DNA of 64,000 nt, taken from positions 868,001 through 932,000 of the forward strand of contig NZ_JBHULT010000006.1 in assembly GCF_042684505.1 (NCBI RefSeq), given 5' to 3'. Source of the stretch: Salinimicrobium flavum (lineage in GTDB: Bacteria > Bacteroidota > Bacteroidia > Flavobacteriales > Flavobacteriaceae). A model generated the notes under the pieces. It did not search any database and was not told where the DNA came from. It saw only the letters and a list, made by a program, of their open reading frames with translations. Below are positions 7,540 through 13,175 of this stretch, one piece after another. A program made the translations under genes and the position numbers. Position 1 is the first letter of the stretch. Each line of letters begins with the position of its first letter.

Positions 7540-7665
7540 AACGTCTCCGGTTAACGCAAGTGGCGGACCTGGGAAACATATTTGTCGGTTAAGTTATCTT
7601 TTTAAAGGTAGTCAAAAATGTCATTTTTTGCAGGTTCGGCCGCTATTTGCTCGTTAACCGATGTT
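7540..7665 (-). repeat. attC8, type B site
   Basis: CCGGTTAACGCAAGTGGCGG / CCGCTATTTGCTCGTTAACC. R'' GTTGGCGATAG then TTAT pairs with ATAATTATCGCCAAC at 8531-8545: 14 of 15 positions, the best cassette-end match in the array. Confidence 0.88.
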
Positions 7666-7673
7666 GGCGATAG

Positions 7674-8519
7674 TTATTTTTTTGTAACGCCTTCGTGTAT
7701 ATTTCCAACTACTTCAAATCTTTTTGGATCAGCTTGAAACACCGGAAACTCTTTCTTTTCTCCAATTACCCAAGGCCATAATGGATTAGTTGAAGATAAT
7801 TTTTGGTTGTCATAAAAGAATTGAATTATCTTTTCTGCTGAAGATGCTACTTTGAATATGTCATCATTAAAATATCCTTTATAAAATTCAGTTCTGTCGA
7901 TTGATTTTTGGTGAATAATTTCATGCCTATACTTTTCTAATTTTATAAAGTGACTCCAAAGTTTGGTTTCTTGTAGCTTTTTAGTTTGATAAATTTCTGG
8001 TAGAATTATATTTATTTTAGTTTTAAGGTCAATCCATTTCTCTATACATTCTTTATCAAATTTTTCAACGGTGCCTTTATTTTTAATTTTTTGCGAATAT
8101 GTATAATTCGAAGGAATACTCAAGTTGCTAAAAGCTTCAAGACTGGTATAAGCGAAAACAATTGACGTTTGTATCAATTCGATATAATCGCAAAAAGTTG
8201 AAGATTTACGTTTTAGCTCCTTAATTTTATCCGTCTCGCTTTCAATATTGTTTATTATATTTTCATTGTAGAATTCTAAAGAGGCCTCTTTATTTTTCTT
8301 AGAAATTGATAATAAAATAGCAACATTATTGGGTATAAAAAATTCAAACTTTTCTTTTTTAATTTTGACACTATCACAAATCTGGCTCACCATTGAACCT
8401 TTAATTCCCCCTTCATCTTTAAATTCCATTTGATAAGTAAATGGCTTCATTATTCTCTTATCAAATATTTCATATTTATCAGGTTCTAAAGCTATAATCA
8501 GAGAATGTTTATTTGTCAT
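7674..8519 (-). CDS. HEPN-motif protein (cassette C8)
   Basis: 281 residues, mainly helical. The core reads SIVFAYTSLEAFSNLSIP in the middle and KLEKYRHEIIHQKS around residues 194-206; R198-x4-H203 fits the R-x4-6-H motif of HEPN domains, with the preceding helix (Y-S-LEAF-N) typical of HEPN proteins in Bacteroidota. Known HEPN proteins are often RNases in toxin-antitoxin, abortive infection or RNA-processing systems, but many are uncharacterised. No antitoxin-like partner lies in the same cassette. The neighbouring cassette C7 also carries a HEPN-type motif. The start lies 26 nt inside the cassette. Confidence 0.6.
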   Translation of the reverse strand: MTNKHSLIIALEPDKYEIFDKRIMKPFTYQMEFKDEGGIKGSMVSQICDSVKIKKEKFEFFIPNNVAILLSISKKNKEASLEFYNENIINNIESETDKIKELKRKSSTFCDYIELIQTSIVFAYTSLEAFSNLSIPSNYTYSQKIKNKGTVEKFDKECIEKWIDLKTKINIILPEIYQTKKLQETKLWSHFIKLEKYRHEIIHQKSIDRTEFYKGYFNDDIFKVASSAEKIIQFFYDNQKLSSTNPLWPWVIGEKKEFPVFQADPKRFEVVGNIHEGVTKK

Positions 8520-8542
8520 AATGCTGAATAATAATTATCGCC

Positions 8543-8670
8543 AACGGTCTCGCATAACGACAAGTGGCGTGGAGTTATGGATGCGAATTTGTCGGCTTAA
8601 CGTTTTTGGTTGTTATGGAAACTAATTTAGTTCTTTTCTATGAAACCCGCCATTTGCGGTATGCGTTGTT
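8543..8670 (-). repeat. attC7, type D site (single copy here)
   Basis: AACGGTCTCGCATAACGACA at the left and GGTATGCGTTG at the right (CGCATA / TATGCG outer pair), inner AGTGGCGT / ATTTGCGG. Distinct sequence but the same length and plan as the others. R'' GTTAGCAAACG then TTTT pairs with AAAATGTTTGCTAAC at 9389-9403. Confidence 0.82.
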
Positions 8671-8680
8671 AGCAAACGTT

Positions 8681-9388
8681 TTATATGGAATTTAATTTTT
8701 CAAAGAGTTTTTCGAAAAACAGTTTGATGGTTTCTAAAAACCTTTCGATACAATCGTAAGGTTCAATTTCTATATTGTAAACCAACTCTTTATCGTGAAA
8801 AGCTTGAAATTCTTCTTTTGACATATACTCAATATTCTGTGAAAAACTTAATATGTCTTTGTTATTTGAGATAAATGAAAATATTGAATTCCAATTTCTA
8901 TGCATTCCACTTATTTCGCCTTTATTATGAACTATGAGGTTTCTAATTTTTCTCAGTTTTTCTAAAAAATTCCATTCTGGATCTAGGTGCTTAAAGTCAA
9001 TTTTACAAGCTTTTTTCAAATATAGCTTTGCTTTGTCTATATCACTATTACCCTTTAAATCTTTGATTGAAAAGTCTGTAGATTTTGATAGGTGATGGTA
9101 TAAACAAATTTCTCCGAGTTTATGTTCTAAAAGGGAGAAAATCTGGACTAATAAGGAAGTTCTAAAGTTTTGAGGATAAAACATTAAATGGTCATTTACG
9201 ACCATCGTTATATTTATTAATTCGGTAAAATCTTTCTCAGTTTTCTTGTAGAATTTATCAATTTCTAATTCTTCTTTTTGTCTTGAGAATTCATTTCTCA
9301 AAAAACCCTCCATCATTGAATTATACCTTTTGAACTTGTCCAGATTTGTGCTTAATTCAAATAAATAATTTTCGGAGAAATCTTTCAT
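8681..9388 (-). CDS. HEPN-motif protein (cassette C7)
   Basis: 235 residues, helical, Lys/Glu-rich. FRTSLLVQIFSLLEHKLGEIC (helix 2-like) is followed after about 55 residues by LEKLRKIRNLIVHNKG; R149-x4-H154 is a good R-x4-6-H motif, and both elements are in the usual HEPN order. RNase activity is an inference; the family is known mainly from defence and toxin contexts. The start lies 15 nt inside the cassette, directly after attC6, and the stop lies about 10 nt before R''. The adjacent cassette C8 has a different HEPN-type protein, so two of ten large cassettes carry this motif. Confidence 0.6.
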   Translation of the reverse strand: MKDFSENYLFELSTNLDKFKRYNSMMEGFLRNEFSRQKEELEIDKFYKKTEKDFTELINITMVVNDHLMFYPQNFRTSLLVQIFSLLEHKLGEICLYHHLSKSTDFSIKDLKGNSDIDKAKLYLKKACKIDFKHLDPEWNFLEKLRKIRNLIVHNKGEISGMHRNWNSIFSFISNNKDILSFSQNIEYMSKEEFQAFHDKELVYNIEIEPYDCIERFLETIKLFFEKLFEKLNSI

Positions 9389-9400
9389 AAAATGTTTGCT

Positions 9401-9526
9401 AACGTTTACGGTTAACGCAAGTAGCGGACTTGGGAAACGTGATTTGTCGGTTAATTGTTGATTTTAAAGGTAGTCAAAAATGTCATTTTTTGATGGTCTG
9501 CTGCTATTTGCTCGTTAACCAATGTT
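9401..9526 (-). repeat. attC6, type B site
   Basis: ACGGTTAACGCAAGTAGCGG / GCTATTTGCTCGTTAACCA. R'' GTTGTGTGC pairs with GCACACAAC at 10231-10239. Confidence 0.86.
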
Positions 9527-9537
9527 GTGTGCTGCTT

Positions 9538-10212
9538 TTATCTATAGAAATTCATCAAATCATTTCCAGATTCTGTCTGATACTTTTCTCGGCTAATGAA
9601 AACAATATCAATACCATCTCTTTGGATATAGCCATAAATATCAAAATCCTTAAAAACTGTAATAAAATGGTCATTCCATTCTTCAGAAATCTTTATTTGT
9701 CTTTTTTCATCTTCGAGTTTTATATCCTCATATATTGCAAGCAAACCACATCCTCCAAGTAATGGTTGAATTTTAAAATCGGAATCTTTATTTATATCGG
9801 AAAAGAATTGACCCTTTAAATCATTCGGTATTTTCCAAAAAGTCTCTATCCGGGCTATGTGAGAAAATTCACCAAAACAAATAAATAGATTTTCTTTATT
9901 AAAATCTATTTCGTGTTTATCCGATTTTGATACAATCTCGTGAAATTTTTCTTTTATTAATTCTTGAAGTTCGGGTGCAAAATTAACTCCATTTGAATCT
10001 CTGTATTTTGATTCATCATCAGGATTGTCAGTAATAAGGTAAAGTCTTGGAGAATTGTCACCTATATTATTCTCATAAATTACATTGAAGAAACTAAATC
10101 CGTAATCTTCATTTACGCAATCTATTAGTTCAGAGAATAAAGGTATTAGGGCCTTTTCTCCTGTCTTAATTAATTTTGATTCAATATATTCTGAGTCTTT
10201 TCTCGTTATCAT
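9538..10212 (-). CDS. Unknown soluble protein (cassette C6)
   Basis: 224 residues starting MITRKDSEYIESKL, acidic, no signal peptide or membrane segment. Mixed alpha/beta composition with features such as FFNVIYENN, SPRLYLITDNPDD, LLGGCGLLAIYED and GIDIVFISREKY. I do not recognise the family. The start lies 27 nt inside the cassette; AGGAGGT-like sequence (ATAGGAGGTCAT on the opposite strand) is not a ribosome site for this gene. The stop lies about 12 nt before R''. Confidence 0.65.
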   Translation of the reverse strand: MITRKDSEYIESKLIKTGEKALIPLFSELIDCVNEDYGFSFFNVIYENNIGDNSPRLYLITDNPDDESKYRDSNGVNFAPELQELIKEKFHEIVSKSDKHEIDFNKENLFICFGEFSHIARIETFWKIPNDLKGQFFSDINKDSDFKIQPLLGGCGLLAIYEDIKLEDEKRQIKISEEWNDHFITVFKDFDIYGYIQRDGIDIVFISREKYQTESGNDLMNFYR

Positions 10213-10236
10213 AGGAGGTCATTCAAAGTTGCACAC

Positions 10237-10359
10237 AACGTCTCGTATAAAAACTGTGCGGCGATTGCCGGCGATGATTTTCCGCAGGAAAATCAGACGC
10301 AGCAAGTACGCACATACTTTCGAATCGACTCTAAGATAGCATTGTTTTTATACATTGTT
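10237..10359 (-). repeat. attC5, type A site
   Basis: GTATAAAAAC / GTTTTTATA stem; the centre is GATTTTCCGCAGGAAAATC, a compensated variant of the usual palindrome (both arms changed together), which supports selection on the hairpin. R'' GTTGCCAAACG then TTT pairs with AAATGTTTGGCAAC at 10762-10775. Confidence 0.87.
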
Positions 10360-10370
10360 GCCAAACGTTT

Positions 10371-10760
10371 TTATTCAATGTTTCCACTTTCTTTTCTCTT
10401 CCGTTTTTCTTGAAGAAACAAATAAGTCCCATAGAAAGCGATTAATAAACCAATTGAAGAAATAATTATCTCCCAATCCGAGTATTTCCCCACGAAAGGA
10501 AAAATTCTATTTAAACGCGCTATAATAATTCCAATTAGAATATAAATTTTTGGCGATAATTTTAACCATTCAAATTTGCCTGGGGATTTAGTCGGTTCAA
10601 TCTTGTTGTCCGATTTCATCTGGAGAACTAATCCGTATCCCAGAGCCAAGCCACCAGAAATTAAAACAATTTCATTGGAAATCAGTCGACCATTATCATC
10701 TCCAAAACCAAGTAGAACTATAAAAAGTCCAGTGTATATAAAATTAGATGGTTTGTCCAT
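10371..10760 (-). CDS. Membrane protein (cassette C5)
   Basis: 129 residues from MDKPSNFIYTG. The frame is open to 10823 but that part belongs to attC4. Hydrophobic segments at about residues 9-20, 28-47, 70-85 and 97-115 suggest up to four transmembrane helices, with a basic C-terminus (QEKRKRKESG). No family recognised. The start is 15 nt inside the cassette; the stop is about 11 nt before R''. Confidence 0.65.
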   Translation of the reverse strand: MDKPSNFIYTGLFIVLLGFGDDNGRLISNEIVLISGGLALGYGLVLQMKSDNKIEPTKSPGKFEWLKLSPKIYILIGIIIARLNRIFPFVGKYSDWEIIISSIGLLIAFYGTYLFLQEKRKRKESGNIE

Positions 10761-10772
10761 TAAATGTTTGGC

Positions 10773-10899
10773 AACGTCTCCGGTTAACGCAAGTAGCGGA
10801 CCTAGGAAACGTGATTTGTCCATTTAAGTTATCTTTTAAAGGTAGTCAAAAATGTCATTTTTTGAAGGATCTTCCGCTATTTGCTCGTTAACCGATGTT
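10773..10899 (-). repeat. attC4, type B site
   Basis: CCGGTTAACGCAAGTAGCGG / CCGCTATTTGCTCGTTAACC. R'' GTTGCCAGC pairs with GCTGGCAAC at 11315-11323. Confidence 0.86.
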
Positions 10900-10911
10900 G
10901 CCAGCTGGTTT

Positions 10912-11259
10912 TTATATTCCGAAAAAGAACTCATAATAATTGTCTTTCGGTTTTTTCACATTTATAGTTGTCAAATAGCTAAATCCATTATTTTTATTTT
11001 TCTCAAACACGAAAAGGTCAGAGTTTTTTTTGCTTATTGAATCACCAACTTTTAATGATTTATTTTCCAATTGTTCCAAATAGAAAAAGTCAGATTCGTT
11101 TATATAAACTTTTGTTCCACGCCCTTCTTTAATTTGATTTATAATTCCGTTCAGATTTTTTTCATAAAAGTCGGTCTTGTTTTTATAGTAACTCCTTTTG
11201 GAATTATAAATCAAAAATCCTGCTAGTAAAAGAATCAGAATTGGGAAGATTTTTTTCAT
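10912..11259 (-). CDS. Single-pass membrane or exported protein (cassette C4)
   Basis: 115 residues. The N-terminus MKKIFPILILLLAGFLIYN is an uncleaved signal anchor, followed by a Lys-rich, largely polar domain (KNKTDFYEKNLNGIINQIKEG, then beta-like VKKPKDNYYEFFFGI). No family recognised. The leader is 64 nt long, longer than in most cassettes, and holds a possible own promoter (11280-11311). The stop lies about 13 nt before R''. Confidence 0.65.
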   Translation of the reverse strand: MKKIFPILILLLAGFLIYNSKRSYYKNKTDFYEKNLNGIINQIKEGRGTKVYINESDFFYLEQLENKSLKVGDSISKKNSDLFVFEKNKNNGFSYLTTINVKKPKDNYYEFFFGI

Positions 11260-11279
11260 ATAAGATTTAAAAATTCAGT

Positions 11280-11311
11280 CAAATTATTACTTGAAAGTTG
11301 AGTTTTTCAAA
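11280..11311 (-). promoter_or_regulatory. Candidate promoter inside cassette C4
   Basis: On the minus strand TTTG is followed after 20 nt by ATAATTTG, 6 of 8 matches to the Bacteroidota -7 box TAnnTTTG. It would start transcription just ahead of the C4 gene at 11259. Confidence 0.35.
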
Positions 11312-11320
11312 CTTGCTGGC

Positions 11321-11444
11321 AACGTTCCCGGTTAACGAAAGTGGCGTGTAGGGAAGAAATCACTTTCCGGCGTAACGGGTTCGTCTTATGGAAATAAATG
11401 TAGGAAATTATCTCACAAAAAAGCCATTTTTGATAACCGTTGTT
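11321..11444 (-). repeat. attC3, type C site
   Basis: CCGGTTAACGAAAGTGGCG / AAAGCCATTTTTGATAACCG. R'' GTTGTAAGCAG then TC pairs with GATTGCTTACAAC at 11864-11876. Confidence 0.85.
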
Positions 11445-11454
11445 GTAAGCAGTC

Positions 11455-11862
11455 TTATTCCGTTCTGCTTAATATTCCCTCTTTGTTTACTTTGAAGGTG
11501 CTTTCTCTTTTCGGAATAACAACTCCTGTGCGATCAAAGCGTTTTGGAGGTTCGATAATTCGAACCGATTTCTTATTGTTTAGAAAAACCACCAGCGTAT
11601 AATAATCAGAGTGGCTAATACCGTTACTCCTTATATTTCTTAGATCAAGGTGAAGAGAATCAGCAATTTTGTCAACCTGAGAATAAGGTCCGAGGGTGAT
11701 CATTTGATCCCATTCAAAATCAGTAAGCTCCGCAAAATTAACCTTTGATCCGTTTCGTATTTCATTTTCCACCTTTTCTTGAAGAGCTTGATCAGCTTCT
11801 AATTGAGAATCCTGGCAGGAAATCAGTCCGAAAAGAAATAATATTAAGATTGGAGTTTTCAT
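11455..11862 (-). CDS. Lipoprotein of unknown function (cassette C3)
   Basis: 135 residues. The signal peptide MKTPILILFLFGLISCQDS ends in a clear lipobox with Cys16. A charged helical stretch (EADQALQEKVENEIRNG) is followed by a compact domain (FEWDQMITLGPYS, LVVFLNNKKSVRIIEPP). The 'xxFxWDxMxxxGPY' pattern recurs in small Bacteroidota lipoproteins of unknown role. The start is 14 nt inside the cassette. Confidence 0.7.
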   Translation of the reverse strand: MKTPILILFLFGLISCQDSQLEADQALQEKVENEIRNGSKVNFAELTDFEWDQMITLGPYSQVDKIADSLHLDLRNIRSNGISHSDYYTLVVFLNNKKSVRIIEPPKRFDRTGVVIPKRESTFKVNKEGILSRTE

Positions 11863-11873
11863 AGATTGCTTAC

Positions 11874-11994
11874 AACGTCTCGTATAAAAACAGTGCGAGC
11901 TAGCAAGCGTGATTGTCCGCAGGACAATCCGCTAAGCAAGCGAGCACAAAGTTTCGAATTTAGACAGGTTTGAGCATTGTTTTTATATGTTGTT
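11874..11994 (-). repeat. attC2, type A site
   Basis: GTATAAAAAC / GTTTTTATA stem, central GATTGTCCGCAGGACAATC. R'' GTTAGCCACAG pairs with TGTGGCTAAC at 12570-12579. Confidence 0.87.
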
Positions 11995-12013
11995 AGCCAC
12001 AGTATTGTATTCT

Positions 12014-12559
12014 TTAAATAGTTGTTTTCCCTTCATAGTAGAGGTAATGAAGTGCTCGAATAGCATTTACACAATGGTTTCCCCAATGAGTGGTAAATCC
12101 GAATTTTAATTGCCAAAGTCCGTCTTCGACTGCCTCGTCCGTTGCTATTTCGTCGATTTTATGCAGTTCAATTTTTAAATCAGCATAGATATCCACCACA
12201 TCATCTACTAACCAACCTTGGGTCGACTCCTTATCCTTTTCGTCAGTCGGGTCAAAAATTTCCCAATAGTAACTGTCTTCCCCGAATAACGAAATCAATT
12301 TTATATTTTGAGTTTTCAGTTCCGATTTGTCAATGCCATCAAAATATGTCTCGGCGTTTGAATAAAAAAGTTCTACAGGTTTTAAAGAAAGACCAGCATT
12401 ATATAATTCAGTCAGCTTTTTGTGAATTTGAAGATGAAATTCTTGTTTTTTAATTTCTCCGTTCTCAATTAATAAAATATAACTCCGAGCTACATCTAAA
12501 AAATGTTGTGTATCGTTGGCTGTAAGCAATGATTTTATTTCTTCAGATAGATTTTCCAT
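12014..12559 (-). CDS. DUF5063 domain protein (cassette C2)
   Basis: 181 residues, soluble. The signature YYWEIFDPTDEKD...GWLVDDVVDIYADLK (about residues 97-129), followed by WQLKFGFTTHWGNHCVNAIRALH near the C-terminus, is the layout of DUF5063, a helical family of unknown function widespread in Bacteroidota. The N-terminal third is helical (EEIKSLLTANDTQHFLDVARSYI). The start is 20 nt inside the cassette and the stop about 19 nt before R''. Being second in the array it is likely well expressed if transcription enters from the recombinase side. Confidence 0.75.
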   Translation of the reverse strand: MENLSEEIKSLLTANDTQHFLDVARSYILLIENGEIKKQEFHLQIHKKLTELYNAGLSLKPVELFYSNAETYFDGIDKSELKTQNIKLISLFGEDSYYWEIFDPTDEKDKESTQGWLVDDVVDIYADLKIELHKIDEIATDEAVEDGLWQLKFGFTTHWGNHCVNAIRALHYLYYEGKTTI

Positions 12560-12576
12560 AGTTGGTTATTGTGGCT

Positions 12577-12697
12577 AACGTCTCGTATAAAAACTGTGCG
12601 AGCTGGCGCGCGTGATTGTCCGCAGGACAATCCGCTGAGCAAGCAAGCACGATGTTTCGAATTGAGATAGGTTTTAGCATTGTTTTTATACAGTGTT
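12577..12697 (-). repeat. attC1, type A site nearest the recombinase
   Basis: GTATAAAAAC / GTTTTTATA stem, central GATTGTCCGCAGGACAATC. R'' GTTGGCA pairs with TGCCAAC at 13142-13148, the junction with the attI-like sequence. Confidence 0.85.
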
Positions 12698-12758
12698 GGC
12701 AACTGGCTATTGGTTTTATTAAGATCAGTTCATTTCCGTCACAAAAGTCTTAATCAAA

Positions 12759-13067
12759 TTAAATTAAAATCAATGGGATCAATAGAGTTATACCAATTAT
12801 TACAATGTGTAAGATGGATTCCTTAGATATTGAAAGAGTCTGTTTATTTTTTAATTCTTTTAGAATGATCCAGATCAAAATTAATCCGCAAACCAATGCC
12901 GTCAAAACATAGGAAAAAGCCCACTGCAATGCTACTCCCATACCTCCTTGCGCTGAGTCGTAAGCAGGCGTGGTTGATTTATATATATTATTACCAGTCG
13001 CTATATAAATATTAGTCAGAGTCAATAAGACACAAATCCCAGGAATTAAAAACTTTGATTTAAACAT
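12759..13067 (-). CDS. Membrane protein (cassette C1)
   Basis: 102 residues. Three hydrophobic segments: an N-terminal signal anchor (FLIPGICVLLTLTNIYIATG), a middle helix (WAFSYVLTALVCGLILIWIIL) and a C-terminal helix (ILHIVIIGITLLIPLILI). A Gly-rich loop (YDSAQGGMGVALQ) precedes the middle helix. No family recognised. It is the first cassette, so in integron logic the most recently inserted. The leader is 81 nt, part of which (13068-13145) has no obvious TAnnTTTG box; CAAATTTTG at 13094-13102 on the minus strand is a weak candidate. Confidence 0.65.
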   Translation of the reverse strand: MFKSKFLIPGICVLLTLTNIYIATGNNIYKSTTPAYDSAQGGMGVALQWAFSYVLTALVCGLILIWIILKELKNKQTLSISKESILHIVIIGITLLIPLILI

Positions 13068-13145
13068 ATCCGAGATCCAATATATTGGTTAACTATTTAC
13101 AAAATTTGACCCTGATTAGTTTCTAATTTTTTTATGCTTGGTGCC

Positions 13146-13175
13146 AACTCGTTATATCAAAACGAATATAGTTAA
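13146..13175 (-). other. attI-like primary recombination site
   Basis: Between the recombinase stop (13176) and cassette C1. On the minus strand it ends in CGAGTTGGCACC, giving the same G^TTGGCA core found in attC1, and just before it lies a small inverted repeat TCGTT-7 nt-AACGA that could bind two recombinase subunits. No attC-like long stem is present here, as expected of attI. Assignment rests on position and the core only. Confidence 0.55.

Larger units (their letters stand above)
1406..13175 (-). mobile_element. Integron-like gene-cassette array, 19 cassettes
   Basis: Nineteen sites of 121-144 bp alternate with small genes that are almost all on the minus strand. On the + strand each site opens AAC-G(T/G)... 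and closes ...GTT; read on the gene strand this is AAC...CGTT, the R''/R' arrangement of integron attC sites, with the site at the 3' end of its gene. The first bases of each cassette (TT plus about 7 nt) are the reverse complement of the bases just before its own attC, as expected for integron cassettes cut at G^TT. Cassettes are numbered C1 (12698-13145) to C19 (1550-2367) from the recombinase outward. The array is visibly more AT-rich than the flanks. Most genes begin only 12-32 nt inside the cassette, so most cassettes lack room for their own promoter. No database comparison was possible. Confidence 0.88.

Noticed and set aside
9430..9762. 110-codon plus-strand frame starting in attC6
   Set aside because: It begins inside the attC, reads through the antisense strand of the C6 gene, and similar frames start at the same attC position in other type B sites (for example near 7015), so it reflects shared site sequence.
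2368..12697. Regularly spaced repeats as a CRISPR array
   Set aside because: The repeats are 120-130 bp with internal stems, the spacers contain genes of 200-900 bp, and there are no cas genes.
13146..13175. dif-like XerC/XerD site
   Set aside because: The TCGTT/AACGA arms are too short and the spacer is 7 nt; position next to the first cassette fits attI better, though a Xer-like origin of the site cannot be excluded.
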